Positions 49,336 to 61,664 of a DNA stretch of 64,000 nucleotides are shown here, one piece after another. The stretch comes from Rhabdophis nuchalis (taxonomy: Eukaryota; Chordata; Lepidosauria; Squamata; Natricidae). The stretch lies in NCBI GenBank assembly GCA_039707465.1, contig CM077644.1:186421462-186485461 (forward strand), in the 5' to 3' direction. The notes below the pieces were generated by a model. That model was not told the origin of the DNA, searched no databases, and saw only the letters and a list, made by a program, of their open reading frames with translations. The translations under genes were made by a program, and so were the position numbers. Within the stretch, counting starts at the first letter, position 1; every line of letters begins with the position of its first letter.

Positions 49336-50168
49336 ACACACACCTTAGTCTGTAACTATTTTACAATTAAGTAATCCTGCATTTTTTTTTCTTACCACAG
49401 AAAGCTTACTAAAAAGGGAGAGTTTAACTAACACCACAAAACATCTGATTTATAGTATTAGCAAACTTATTTTTACATCATTATTGGCTGAGAATTTAAT
49501 GATTGCTTATGATGAATAAGTTCCTTAATAACTCTTGATCAATTGTATTTTTTGTATGTTTTAAAAATGTTATTAGTTTTTAATTTTATCCCTGAAGACA
49601 TCTGGTATATGTAGCCATACATTCTATCATGATTTAAGAATTACGGTAATATAAACTAAATTATGAAATAGAAATGTATATTATTTTAAACAACTGGACA
49701 TAAAATGTTTTCACTTTAATTTATTTTTAAATCTCTTTAGGCATATAGAAAAATATTCTGTAATAATAGAATTGAATAGCTAATGCTTAATTATCATCTG
49801 TTAACTCTATATACATTCACAAGATCTTATTTTATCTGTTTCTATGGCAAATATATTTGTAATGAGGCAGATGAATTCAAACCCACCTACGTATAACAGA
49901 TATCGTCATAGTAATAAGATGAATGTATCTATTTAAAAATCCCGATGCATTTCCTGAATGAGAAATAGTACATGTAGCTTAGAAAAAGAGTTCCCATCTC
50001 TGATTAGACCCCCATTGTCACAATCTATCAATAACAGATTGTCACAACCGTCAACCATACAGACTTCAAAAGCTGATGTACCTATCAAAATTGAAGGTGA
50101 GGCCTTTGAATATCTTTCTTACCTATTTTAAACACCTTAAAATATTATTTCTCTTGTTTGTAATAAAC
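49336..50168. other. No recognised feature
   Basis: AT-rich flank. A short inverted word, attgtcacaatctatc / gattgtcacaac at about 50015-50050, was noted. No gene or repeat family was recognised. Confidence 0.45.
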
Positions 50169-50176
50169 CATTGGAA

Positions 50177-51089
50177 CAGAGATGGTATTCAGCAAGTTCT
50201 GACCAGTTCTGGAGAACTGGTAGCAGAATTTTTGAGTAGTTTAGAGCAGGGGTCCCCAACCCCCGGGCCTCGGACCGGTGCCGGTCCGTGGCTTGAAACG
50301 AACCGGGCCGCAGGGCCAGAGAGGAGCAGGGAGAGGGGCAGCTCCCTGGACAGAGCGCACGCCGGGGGTGGGAGAGCACAGGCACAGCCACTTGCGCCGT
50401 TGGGGATAATATCATGATGAAAAAAGAAGCCCCTAATAGACTCAAATGAAGCTCGGAGGAGACGATGAAGGAAATGCAATTGTTTCATAGGGTTTCACCA
50501 ATGCTGCACACAGGTAATAAAAGAAAGGGGGCACAGAAAGAGGAAGAGCCCCCCCCACGCATGCATGCGCCACCTGTTCCTCCCCCCCCCTCCCCCTCTA
50601 TGCCAGCCGAGCCATGCCCACCAGTCCGCAGAATTTTTTTAACATGAAACCAGTCCCTGGTGCCAAAAAGATTGGGGACCCCTGGTTTAGAGAACCGGCA
50701 AATAGGCTGTCCCTGCCCCTGCTGCTTCCCAGACGATCTTCTTTTGTTGCCTTGAACAGGAGAATGGGGCTGGAAAGTAGGATAGTGGGGTGGGGAGGGA
50801 ATGTAGATTTTGCAGTAACCTTTCCCCAGGAATGCGGAGGGAATTGGGATTTTGCAGTATCCTTCCCCTGCCCTCTCACAAAGCCCCACCCCACCCACAA
50901 AGCCATGCCTCTGAATGGCCTCACCGCCATCTATTCTCTGCCTCCCAAGGCCCAGCTGATTAGGGGATTTTGCAGTATCCTTCCCCTGGAGTGGGAGGGA
51001 ATGGAGATTTTACAGTATCCTTCTCCTGCCATATCCACCAAGCCACACCCACAGAACCGGTAGGAAAATAAAATTGAATCCCACCACTG
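50177..51089. mobile_element. hAT-like element, family D, carrying a nested MITE
   Basis: Left end cagagatggtattcagc, right end gaatcccaccactg. The flanks cattggaa (50169-50176) and cattggag (51090-51097) agree at 7 of 8. The right half has three variants of ttttgcagtatccttcccctg as a loose internal repeat. A family B MITE sits at 50247-50684. It has no coding capacity. Confidence 0.7.
50247..50684. mobile_element. hAT MITE, family B, nested
   Basis: Ends CAGGGGTCCCCAACCCC and ATTGGGGACCCCTG. The exact 8-bp duplication gtttagag is at 50239-50246 and 50685-50692. Its right part is the inverse of the left part of 676-994 (words ggtgccaaaaagattgggg, gtccgcagaattttttt). It interrupts the family D element. 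Confidence 0.9.
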
Positions 51090-51097
51090 CATTGGAG

Positions 51098-52169
51098 ATA
51101 AATGTGTGGCTAAGAAGGGTGACTGAAACCCCAAAAAGACAATTTACTGACTATATACAGTTTATACAAAACAAAACTTCATTTAAGCCTATACACCTTG
51201 AATTCCATGGAGCTTCCAAACATACATACAACGGTTGGTTTTTAATTGCCTCTTTAGACCTCTTTGTGGATTGAAGGAAAAATGAGCTTCCATTTCCAGA
51301 AATGATTCAATAGGGAAACAATTCAGCTTCCTTTATTTTGACTTTATTGCAAGAGGGGGGAAATGAAACACAGCAAATAAACATTCAGAATCTCATCACC
51401 AACTACTTACTGGAATGCTTTCTAAGAGACTTTCAATGTAAATGTGTACAAAAGAGAGAGCTGCTATAATCTTTCCCTCATCTCACTTCAATGTAGAGGA
51501 TTAGTTATTTCGACACATAAAACTTTTGTATAAAGAATATCTGTGAAATGTGAGGAAAAAAATACCAGCCAAAATAAAGGATATATCAATATATGCAATT
51601 TAACACATTCAGACACTTAAACCTTGATATTCTAAATCAGGGGTCTCCAACCTTTGCAACTTTAAGTCTGAAGGACTTCAGCTCCCAGAATTCTCCAGCC
51701 AGCTTTGCTTGCTTTTAAATTATGTTTTTAAATTATGTTCAGTTTTTATCATTCACAAAGGAATAAAATATGTTTTTGTCACCTTATTTCCACTGTCTGC
51801 AGTTTTGAAAATTAAATTTGTGTTTGCCTAGCTTTTTTCTTCCTAAATAGCAGCCTTTCTCTATTTACAATTTCAGTTTCTGTACGAAGTGCATTGTATA
51901 TTAAAAGACATTTTACAGATGGCAATGGACTTCTTTTACAAACATTCAACATTTGTATGGTGATTACAACTCAGCCTGTAGCTTATGCTTGTTGCTCTCT
52001 AGAGCTAGCATGGCCAACTACTGTTTCATTGTTATAAATATTGATCGGCAGAGATTTCCAGAGGTGTTTTTCTTTTTAACCCCAACCTTACTTCAGATTT
52101 CAGGGAAATTGAGGAATTTCTGCAACTAAGAAATATACTAAGGTATATTTGAATGAGGAGTCCTTGATG
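51098..52169. other. Flank with a half MITE, otherwise unassigned
   Basis: Contains the left half of a family C variant MITE at 51638-51707 (listed separately). The rest is AT-rich with no recognised gene. Confidence 0.45.
51638..51707. mobile_element. Half of a family C variant MITE
   Basis: Starts CAGGGGTCTCCAACCTTTGC after the flank ttctaaat, then follows the left arm of 10670-10790 up to ctccagccagcttt, and stops. The right arm is missing, so one arm of a palindrome was lost. Confidence 0.75.
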
Positions 52170-52525
52170 CTTGCTTGTTTTCTTGCAGATGTTTAATTAC
52201 CCTAACTAGGTAACATCATCAGTGCTAGTAAGGAGTGCTGTTTGCTGTCAGTTTATATTCTGTCTGTCTTGCCTGTCTGTCTGTCTGGGTGGGTGGGGGG
52301 CAGTCATAGAGATTTTTTCATTTGGCTGTTTTTACTGATGGCTCTTTGGCAATGTCTTGATTGGGGTATTCCTTACTTAACTGTTGAAGTTATAGTAATA
52401 ATTACCTTATGATAATAATAACAGTGATAATAATAATGTAATAATTACTTATTAATATGAATACTAAGTGATACTATTCATATCACTTATGAAGTTCACC
52501 TTGGAGTTAATCTGTGCTGATCTGA
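52170..52525 (+). repeat. Left member of an inverted repeat pair around L2 copy I
   Basis: Words such as cttgcttgttttcttgca, gtcagtttatattctgtctg, tgatctgagtgctgattac recur inverted at 53235-53465. Between them lie a short unique stretch and an L2 fragment. This is a dispersed snake repeat that I cannot classify. An extra insert, taacatcatcagtgctagtaa, is present only in this arm. Confidence 0.7.
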
Positions 52526-52591
52526 GTGCTGATTACTGATGGAGAGGTGCTGGAGACTTGGGCTGGTTGATTGTCTCTCTTCCATAGTCTA

Positions 52592-53232
52592 TATATTTAT
52601 TTATTTATTTATTTAATTGGATTTATATACCACCATATCTCCCCGAAGGGACTCAGAGCGGTGCACAGGAGATAATAAAAACAATATTCAATAAATACAA
52701 TAAAGAATAATTAAAATGAATTAAATATACGAGCCTGTGCTAAAATAAATTCAAAACCCTACTAAAATCCATTTTAAAAATTATGCCAGGCCGGCCATCT
52801 GAAACAAATGAGTTTTTAATGTCCGGTGGAAGAGGCGCAGGTCCATGATTGTACGGAGGTCGGGGGGCAGGTCATTCCAGAGGGCAGGGCCTACCACAGA
52901 GAAGGCTCTTCCCCTGGGTGCCACCAGCTGGCATTGCCCAGCTGACGGCACCCTGAGGAGGCCCGCCCTGTGGGAGCGGACAGGTCGAAGGGAGGTTTGT
53001 GGTAGGAGGCGGTCCCACAGGTAACCAGGTCCCATGCCATGGAGCGCTTTAAAGATGGTTACTAGCACCTTGAAGCGCACCCGGAAGGCCACAGGCAGCC
53101 AGTGCAGCTCGCGCAGGAGAGGTGTTACATGGGAGTATCTAGAGACTCCTAAAATCCCCCGCGCGGCTGCATTCTGGACTAGCTGGAGCCTCTGGGTGCA
53201 CCTCAAGGGGAGCCCCATGTAGAGAGCATTAT
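52592..53232 (-). mobile_element. L2/CR1-clade LINE, copy I, 3' fragment
   Basis: TTTA tail at 52592-52615, box actcagagcggtgcacagg, then pol C-terminus on the minus strand (RELHWLPVAFRVRFKVL, LWNDLPPDLR) open for 166 codons. The element is 5'-truncated just upstream of [12 protein letters not shown]. Confidence 0.88.
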
Positions 53233-53234
53233 AA

Positions 53235-53465
53235 TTGTTGATATCTAGACAGAAAGACAAGACACCAGTAATCAGCACTCAGATCAGCATAGATTAACTC
53301 ATAAGGTTAACTTCATACCAACAATCAAGTAAGCAATATCCCAATCAAGAAACCACCAAAAAGTCATCAATAAACAGCCCAACCAAAGACTCTATATGAT
53401 CGCCCCCACCCACACAGACAGAATATAAACTGACAACAAACAGTGCAAGAAAACAAGCAAGGAAT
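53235..53465 (-). repeat. Right member of the inverted repeat pair
   Basis: The inverse of this stretch matches 52185-52525 with several gaps (agtaatcagcactcagatcag, agaatataaactgacaac, tgcaagaaaacaagcaagg). Together with the left member it could form a long stem around L2 copy I. Confidence 0.7.
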
Positions 53466-54005
53466 ATACCAATAAATGAGAATATTTGTAGCTTCTCCTT
53501 TATTGGTGTATTTCAATCTCAATTCCAATGCCTGCCAACAGTGTTTCAAGATTCGGATGAACTATTTGTCTCTCTTGTAGTTCATGCAGTTCTCTCAAAT
53601 AGCTCATTGGGTGATGTAAGGAGTACGTGAGTATTTTGACTCACTTATTTTCAGAAGGAATAGGGAAACCTCTGCCATGCAGAACCTTCAGGAGTGAACT
53701 TTGCATATTATATTCTCTACAACCAAGTAATGTTTACCATGTCCTTCCCATATCAGCCAAAGAAAGCAAGATATGCCTTTGACCAGCAGATGTCAGTATT
53801 TGAATAGATTTTGCTCATTTTTTGGTTCTAGTTTTTATTTTAGTGAATAGTATGAAGTCCCTTCAACAGCATCATTATTCTGAAATCGTGAAAAGTAAAT
53901 TTTATGCCTTTAGTGGATAGAAAATGTATGCATGTTTCAGTGAAAAGTATATCCTGCCTGAATTGAAATATTTTTAAATTTAGCCTGGCTCAGTTTTAGA
54001 TAGAT

Positions 54006-54357
54006 AAAGGTAAAGGTTCCCCTCGCACATATGTGCTAATTGTTCCCAACTCTAGGGGAGGGTGTTCATCTCCATTTCAAAACCGAAGAGCCAGCGCTGT
54101 CTGAAGACATATCCGTGGTCATGTGGCTGGCATGACTAAATGCCAAAGGTGCATGGAACGCAGTTACCTTCCCACCAAAGGTGGTTCCTATTTTTCTACC
54201 TGCATTTTTACATGTTTTCAAACTGCTAGGTTTGGAAAAAGCTGGGACAAATAATGGGAGCTCACTCTGTTACACAGCACTAGGGATTCGAACCATCGAA
54301 CTGCCGACCTTCCTGATCCACAAGTTCAGCATCTTAGCCACTAAGCCACCACGTCCC
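54006..54357 (-). mobile_element. Sauria-type SINE, with its target duplication split by a hAT
   Basis: Minus-strand SINE: the left end aaaggtaaaggttcccc is the inverse of the ACCTTT-like tail, and the right end is the tRNA-like head (B-box-like gattcgaacc inverse, ending ccaccacgtccc). Its 11-base target duplication tttagatagat is at 53995-54005. The other copy is cut by the hAT 54365-56889 and completes at 56891-56901. Confidence 0.88.
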
Positions 54358-54524
54358 TTTAGATCAGAGGTCTCATTCTCGTGGCCCGCGGACCAATTGC
54401 AGCCCGCAGGACGGTATCTTGTGGCCCCCACCGTGATATGAAAGTATAATATTAGTGCGGCCCGCAGGGGCAGTGGACCTCTGAAGGAAGTCCCGCTTGC
54501 CATTCCTCGTCGTGGCTGACATTG

Positions 54525-54657
54525 CGGCGGATGACGAACAGTCCGGTAGCAGTCACCTTTTTTTGCGGTTGCCATTCCGGTACTTTCTACCATCAACAAA
54601 TGCCACGATCAAACGCAGAGAAAGGTGACTGCTACCGGGCTGTTCGTCATCCACCGC
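54525..54657. repeat. Subterminal inverted repeat in the hAT transposon
   Basis: The arm ggatgacgaacagtccggta with gcagtcaccttt (54525-54560) is repeated inverted at 54621-54657 (aaaggtgactgctaccggg, ctgttcgtcatcc), with one mismatch over about 32 bases and a 60-base loop. It lies between the left end and the ORF, where hAT transposases often bind subterminal motifs. Confidence 0.75.
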
Positions 54658-54798
54658 GCTATTGTGACAAGTAGAAGCGGAAATGATATCACACGTCGAG
54701 ATGTTCTCCATGCGTCGCTAGCTGGCTAAATACTTCTATGAAATGTGGAACAAGAGCGATGCCAAGTGGAATAAACTAAATTTTGTCACACCCTCATC

Positions 54799-56560
54799 AT
54801 GTCTTTGTCAACGCCAAAGCCTGCAGTGAAGAGAAATATCGGTGACGAGCACAGACAATTTCAGCAAAGGTGGGAGACGCAGTATTTCTTTGTTGAGCAC
54901 AGGGGCATCCCGACGTGCCTTATTTGCGCTGAAAAAGTTGCAATGCACAAGGAATACAACCTGAAATGTCATTATTCAACTAAACATGCGGAGGAATGTG
55001 CAAAATACCAGGGGGATGTGAGAACCACCCGGGTTGCCAGCCTTAAAACATGTCTAGTGAGGCAACAAGATTTCTTCAAGAAAGCAACCAAAAAGAATGC
55101 TGCAGCAGTCAAAGCTAGCTATATGGTTAGTGAGATGATTGCTAAGGCGGGAAAACCATTCACAAAGGATGAGTTTGTAAAAAAATGCATATTACAGGCT
55201 GCAAGTATAGTTTGTCTGGAAGAGAAAAGTCAGTTCATCAACATCAGCCTTTCTGCCAACACAGTGGCAGAGCACATTTCTGACCTGTCAAGTGACATTT
55301 ATCATCAACTGTGTGAGAAAGCCAGATGTTTTGATGCATATTCAGTTGCTCTTGATGAGAGCTCAGACATAACTGACACTGCTCAGCTCACAATTTATGT
55401 CCGTGGTGTTGATCGCAATTTTGAAGTGACAAGAGGAGTTGCTCAGAGTAATTCCAATGCATGGCCAGACCACCGCTCATGAGATATTTCGCCAGCTGTG
55501 TGATGCCATTGAGAATGCCGGTTTGCCATGGAATAGGTTTGTTGGAATAACAACCGACGGAGCGCCATCAATGACGGGGAGGAAAAATGGACTGGTGGCA
55601 CTTCAGATAAAACTTGAGGAGGAGGGTATAGAAGAGGCCATTGCTCTGCACTGCATTATCCATCAGCATGCCCTTTGCAGCAAATGCCTGAAGTGTGACA
55701 ACATGATGTCTGTTGTTGTGAAATGCATCAACCACATCAGATCCAGGGGCTTAAAACACAGGAGGTTCCGTGCTTTTTTAGAGGAAATGGAGTCAGAATA
55801 TGAAGATGTGCTCTATTTGACCGAGGTACATAGGCTCAGCAGGGGAAATGTCTTGAAAAGATTTTTTGAACTGAGAGAAGAAGTGAAAGCCTTCATGGAG
55901 AAGGATGGGATGGCTGTTCCCAAGTTGAATGATCAGAAATGGCTCATGGACTTAGCTTTTCTTGTCGACATCACACATGAGCTGAATGTTCTGAACAAGA
56001 AGTTACAAGGTCAGGGGCAGCTTTTCAGTGCTGCCTATGACAACGTGAAAACATTCTCCACAAAACTTGTGTTATGGAAAGCCCAGCTCTCTCAGACAGG
56101 CCTTTGCCATTTCCCAGCATGCAAGGCACTTGTGGATGCAGGCACACCATTCAGTGGTGAGAAGTATGTTGATGCTATTTTGAAGCTACAGAAGGATTTG
56201 CAGACTTCAAGACGCACAGAGCCACTTTTCAAATTTTTGCAGACTCCTTCACCTTTGATGTGCAAGATGCCCCTCCTGTGCTTCAAATGGAGCTTATTGA
56301 CCTGCAATGCAACTCTGACCTTAAGGCCAAATTTAGGGAGGTGAATGGAAAAGCAGACAAGCATGGGCAATTTTTGAGAGAATTGACCCCCAGCTTCCCT
56401 GAGCTTTCCCGAATGTTCAAGCTTGCCTTTTTGGGAGCACATATTTGTGCAAAACGTTCTTCTCCACCCTGAACTTTAACAAGTCCAAGCACGCTTGGTC
56501 CCCGATCTGCCCGGCAGCAGACGTAAGTCCGAGGACTTAACACAAGTACAGGTCCAGACT
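54799..56560 (+). pseudogene. hAT transposase (GTF2IRD2/Charlie-like), frameshifted
   Basis: The first frame (54799-55482) has a BED-type zinc finger (TCLICAEKV, then HYSTKH), helical DNA-binding sequence, and the first catalytic aspartate region ALDESSDITDTAQLTIYVRG. A shift near 55440 moves to the frame ending at 56344, with the second aspartate in GITTDGAPSMTGRKNGLVAL. A second shift near 56240 continues in another frame (QDAPPVLQMELIDLQCNSDL). A third near 56420 breaks the C-terminal dimerisation block, where the usual CE(x)xFS acidic residue reads as lysine or is lost. Extra bases near 56495-56540 also interrupt it. Dead copy of a cut-and-paste transposase, the ancestor type of vertebrate GTF2IRD2. 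Confidence 0.88.
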
Positions 56561-56901
56561 TACTGATGATCATCTTCAAGCCATACTGAGGGTCTCAAGT
56601 GCCTCCTCTCTCAAGCCAAATGTGCCTCAGATATGTGAGAGGAAGCGTTGTCAAGTCTCTGGCAGCAAGGAGTAAGCTGGAGAAGCCATGTTCTGAGGAA
56701 CTGTTCATGATCTTCATTCAATGTTCTATTCATGTGTTCAGGACAATTCATGTATTGGAGAAATCATTAACTGTTGATGACATTTGAGGATATTTTTTTA
56801 ACAACGTTTTTTGTGGAACCCCTTATCCCAGCCTCACTCAGACTCTGCCTCCAGCGGCCCCCCCAGGTAAATTGAGTTTGTGACCCCTGCTTTAGATAGA
56901 T

Positions 56902-57775
56902 GACCTTTATTGTCATTTATTTTACTGTAGGCACACTGACACACATTAAAAATAAATTTCTGTTGCCTGCTATCAAAAATCTACACATATATACACACGC
57001 TTACACCCATACATATAAAAATATTGTGTGCGTGTGTGCATATGTGTGTGTGTGTACATATTGGAAAGAGGAAGCTTGAGAGCTCACAAGGTTGCTACTA
57101 TATAGAACAAAACAAAATCGAATCTGAATGTTCTGATTCGGATACCATTTAGCCTCCTCCCAGAAGAAAACAAGGAAAACAGGTCACAAAAGAGGATGCA
57201 TAGTGTCCCAGACAAACCTGCGGACCCTAGTCAAGCATCACTTACATGTTATGTCTGAGTTAGATGGAAGTGAACTGCCAATAATCTTCTCTGCCATCCA
57301 TTCAGTTTAAGTAACTGAAAGTTGCCTTATAGATAAACTGAGAAAATAAATCTCAAGCAATCTACATATAGTTTTAACATTAAGGCATAAGGTATTTTCA
57401 TTTGGTTTTCGCTTTTGTCGTATGAACTCAACATTATGTTTTTTAATGCTTTAATCTGATGCACACATCTAACCAGTTGGGTTCTTTTTAACACATACCA
57501 TTCATTTAATGGAAAATTCAAAGCCAGTTGAATTCAAATTCAGATAAATACATGCACTTCCCAAATACTTTGCCTTTCAGGCCAATTCAGCCATGTCAGT
57601 GAGAAAGAGCCTGGCTGGCATAAGAAAAGCAGCACTTCACTTAAGTTATTTGTGGTTTTCTACACTATTAGAATAATATGTTTCAGTTCTAGTAACTCAT
57701 CATTTAACCTATTCCTCTTATCCTCATCTTACTATTTATATTGCTTGGTGCTTTACAGGCTTGGGTTGCTGCCAG
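56902..57775. other. Unassigned flank; possible retroelement tail at 56902-57090
   Basis: Starts gacctttattgtcattta, a word often found at the end of vertebrate retroelements, then a CA/TG-rich run at 56990-57060. I could not assign a family. The rest has no gene. Confidence 0.35.
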
Positions 57776-57779
57776 CATT

Positions 57780-58030
57780 GCTGCCAGTTCACTGCATGCG
57801 TGCATCACTGCGCACATGTGTGCAGTTGCCTGTAAATTATTCTGTGCATGCTCAGAACATTAAAAAATGACTGAACAACAAGCCAGCAATGGCAGCAGCA
57901 ACTGGGGAAATGGTTTGGGGGCGTGGCCAGCCTGCTGTCTCTACTGGTTCGGCGACCCAGTCCCAATTTCCACTATCGGTTCACCCAAACCAGTGCGAAC
58001 CGGTAGCAACTGGTGCTTTATTTTGGTGCT
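57780..58030. mobile_element. Family D-like MITE relic
   Basis: Words gcatgcgtgcatcactgcgcac, ggggcgtggccagcctgctg and caaaccagtgcgaaccggtagc match family D and related elements. No intact ends or duplication. An immediate 25-base tandem duplication of actggtgctttattttttt follows at 58010-58066. Confidence 0.4.
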
Positions 58031-58426
58031 TTATTTTTTTAACAACTGGTGCTTTATTTTTTTAACAACTTTTATGAATTTGTCATTAATTTATATGCCA
58101 CACATCTCACTACCCAAAGTGATCCTGGCAGCTTACAATACAATAAAACACAATTATATAAAAACCATTCAAATTAGAAGAGTTGAATTAAAAATTAAAG
58201 CCACCACCACCTCCAGCATAAAAAGCTTCATCAGAGCCAAGTTTTGAGGCTGTTCTGGAAGGTCAGAAGAGTAGGGATGGATCTCATTCTCTCAACAAGA
58301 TGTTTCAAAAGGCAGGAGCCATGGCAGCAAAGGCTCTTCTCCTAGACCCGGCCTGCTGAGAAACAGGGTCTGTAGAAAGCCACTTCTACCAGAACGACTG
58401 GGGCAGATCAATCCCATTGGGACTGA

Positions 58427-58665
58427 TACAGTGATGGGTTCCAGATTCCACTGCAATTGGTATGCTGCAATAGGGCCAGGTGACCACCACATGCACACGT
58501 GCAGGATGTGCACAGCACACGCATGCGTACCAACTGCCCGCGATGCTCCAGCTGCTCGGCGAAGTGTCACATAGGTGCCCTATGCTTATTTGATGAGAAG
58601 TGAAACATCTTCAAGGAAAAACAAAGAAAGACCACTTGCCTTTTGAAAAAGCATCTTTGGGATAA
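58427..58665. mobile_element. Family D left end joined to a half fold-back repeat
   Basis: 58429 starts cagtgatgggttccagattcc, the expected left end of family D, and continues to about 58560. Directly afterwards 58575-58665 matches one arm of the fold-back repeat at 10017-10206 (gaaacatcttcaaggaaaaac, ccttttgaaaaagcatctttg). Both are incomplete. Confidence 0.45.
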
Positions 58666-58679
58666 TGTTCTTCACTTCA

Positions 58680-61664
58680 CAGCTCAAATTTCCTCCAAAT
58701 AACCTCATGAGATTGTGGCATCTCCATAAGATTTGTCCAGCTACATCCAACTCAAAATGAACCTGAGCAATTTTATCCTAAGCTACCAAGCAATTGCTTT
58801 CAGAGAGTTTTATGTACATATTTTTCAATCTAACTACCGTAGTACTATCTCTTCAACTGCTTCCATTTACATATGGTTCACATATGGATACCCTGAATGT
58901 ATAGCTCAGGATTAGCCACTATTAACCATTATACATTAACCATACAACTCAAAAATCTTAGGCAAGAAACACAAGATGACTAGGACCTCCACTTAGGAAT
59001 GCACTCTAAGATCTTTGATACATTTCAACAATGGAATGCAGACATTAGTCTTAATGATGTAAGCACAATGTAGGAAAATGCAATTTGTAGGAAACAAAAG
59101 GGAAAATCCACAGCCAATAGCAAGTGTCAAACATATTTGTTCAGTGTTGACTCAATAAACGAAATATTCATTTGTTACCTAAAAAAAAATTCTCAAGTTG
59201 TCTCATGGGTTTGAGAAACCCTTCTTTCCTCCCTCCCTCCCTCCCTCATAACATCCACGTTCTTTAATTGAAGCATTGTACAAATAGGACATAATGCAGA
59301 AAATCAAGCAGCTATGAGAATGGCTATCCTGCATTCCTTAGTCATGGAGTTCACACAAACCAAATCTCATTCTCTTAAATGCTCTTAAATGCCCTGTATT
59401 CTTGTTTCTTCCTTTATACTACTTTGCGTCATTTAAATTTGCTTTGTTATATATGTCCCAGTAAAAATAATCAATGACAGACTTTTACAGCCCACCAAAT
59501 GAATGGGAATGAAAGATGGAGAGGATATATGAGAATGAGCATTGTTTCCAAAACAGTAAGTTGATTGATTATTAGTTTAATCAGTCAGCAGAGAACACAT
59601 GTTCAAATGCTGTTGGAGTCAACTACTTCAGACAATTTATATTGCCTGAAGCTCATTCCTTGTCAGAAGCCAATTAGGATTTTGCCCAATAATGGCGAAT
59701 AATAGTCATTTTCCAAAGAGTTTACAAGATCAAACTTGCTTTGTTTCTGCCAAACAGTCCTTTGGTCCAGAGCTAAGCCTACAAAGTGGAGAATGGAGAT
59801 GGAGATGGCACACAAACCATCCAAATCTTAAGGATGATTACGAAAGATACATCCTCATGTTTTATTTTTTTTCCCCAAGCAGAAGTCATTTAGCCAAACC
59901 ACAAAATAATATCTAGTGGACACCCACCCACCCTCCATCAATTGGGCAGGTTCTGTAAAAGCACAGCTAAGTTTAAATCAGTTCCATTGACAGATTGGAA
60001 TGAACATATTTTACAGAACTGTTTTTTTGTGGTGGAATACCAGAGGCTCGCCTCTGGGACATCTGCCGGAAACAAGGCACCAGTTGTGGGAGCTAACACA
60101 ACTCAAATGCCTTCTGAAAGCCGACAAAGCCACAACCAGGTATAGCTAATGAGGAAAAGACACCCATACCCAAGCCATATGAAGCTGATATAAATCAACT
60201 TGTCTGTTTTCCTCGGATGTGCCTTTAGTGATAAACAGAGAATATGAGCCACCCATTCCCCCTCAAGAAAAAAAACAAAGGAAGAACCAAAACTGACTTT
60301 GTGTGAGAAATGTGAATACAGCCTTATCCTTGCAGAACAAAATACCAGAACCACAAAATGTGCTTTGACTAATTATAGGAAAAATTTGATTTTAGAAGCA
60401 GGTGTCCATGTGCTTTTGTGACACAAATAGAGATACAAAGCCATAAAGAAGCAGAACATGAACACATTATTAAAAACGCTTGCAGAATAGGAGGCCTCGG
60501 TGGTTCAACTGCCAAAATGTAACTGTTAGAATCGCTGTCTGTAACTTCAAGAGGCTTCTTTTGGATATTTAGTTTGTTAGCTTGCCTTGTAATTTCTATA
60601 AGGAGAAAAAAATAGCCTAAAATCCAAGTCTATTCTTAGTTCAACTCAGTCCACTGATGTCTTCCTTATGTAGCCTATCCCAAGCTGTGCCCTCCAGATA
60701 CAACACTGATCATTCTCAGTCAATATAGTTGCAAAATATCTAGAAAGATAACTTGGCTTCAAGACATAGAAAGCAGGCAATGCAATGAATATATTGGGTT
60801 GGGTCCAGTTCTACTGAGTTAATTTATTTCTTGGTGAAGCAGAGGAGCATATTGTTGCAAACATGGATCTTCCTTGTGCCAGTGCACGGAAAGGGAGCAC
60901 CTGGAGAGTTGTAGGAAAGCCCTTTGGTGATATTAGTAAAATGAAAGAAAAAAGAAGGCTCTCTTGGGAATGGAAGAAAAGAATTTGAAAAAGAAACATA
61001 ATTTGATCTGAGGAGAGTGAGCAGTTGAATTTTGCCTTTAAAGATCAAAGTGTTTGAAAAAAATCTTAGGAAACATTAAGAGATGAAAAGTAATTCCTCC
61101 CTATGGAGTTTTTTGAACAGGACTACTCTAATTGATGAAGGAAAACATTGAAGGAAAGGCCTGAATAACTTACAAATAGTGGAGGAGGTTGGAGCATTTG
61201 AAAGAAATGAAGGAAACTAAGAGCAATTCTAAATGGCATCCTATGAGCGCCCTTCCCCTTCCCACACTACTGTACTAAAGAAAGGAGCTAAAGAATGACA
61301 GTATTTAGCAGGGAAATGTGCTATATAAACAAGATAGGCAGAAGAGCCTCAGCAATGATGCTAAGTATGGGCAGCATTTAAAGGGAAAAGGCTTAATCAA
61401 AATGGGGGAGAGAGGATGTTCTCCACTCTCTAATGGAGTCACTGTTTCATCCAAAACTTGCCCTCTTCAGTAGCCAGTTCTTCCTTATTGCTTGCAAAAA
61501 ATAATATACTTCATTCAATTTTAGGCAGAAAGATGTAGATTTGGCTTCTGATATTCAATCCTCCACAATAGATTAAACCGGTACCCAAAGCAAAGTCATG
61601 TTCTGGCATCACCTATGTTTTGGCTAATCTTCCAGTTTTGTTAGGAATTTAAGACAGGTGCCAT
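58680..61664. other. No recognised gene
   Basis: Three kilobases of flank with chance ORFs only. A small TCCC run is at 59224-59246. No exon with conserved residues, SINE or MITE was recognised on either strand. Confidence 0.5.

Larger units (their letters stand above)
54365..56889 (+). mobile_element. hAT transposon with GTF2IRD2/Charlie-like transposase, decayed
   Basis: The 2,525-base element starts CAGAGGTCTCA and ends TGTGACCCCTG, with an exact 8-bp duplication ctttagat at 54357-54364 and 56890-56897. It carries one transposase gene in + orientation and a subterminal hairpin (54525-54657). The right end ATTGAGTTTGTGACCCCTG resembles the ends of the family A relics, so the families may share a transposase lineage. 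Confidence 0.92.

Noticed and set aside
54799..56560. A host GTF2IRD2 gene
   Set aside because: It has transposon ends and an 8-bp target duplication, no GTF2I repeats, no introns and several frame faults.
57652..60145. ORFs of 60-126 codons downstream of SYK as a neighbouring gene
   Set aside because: No conserved residues, splice structure or codon bias was seen. Several cross MITE fragments.
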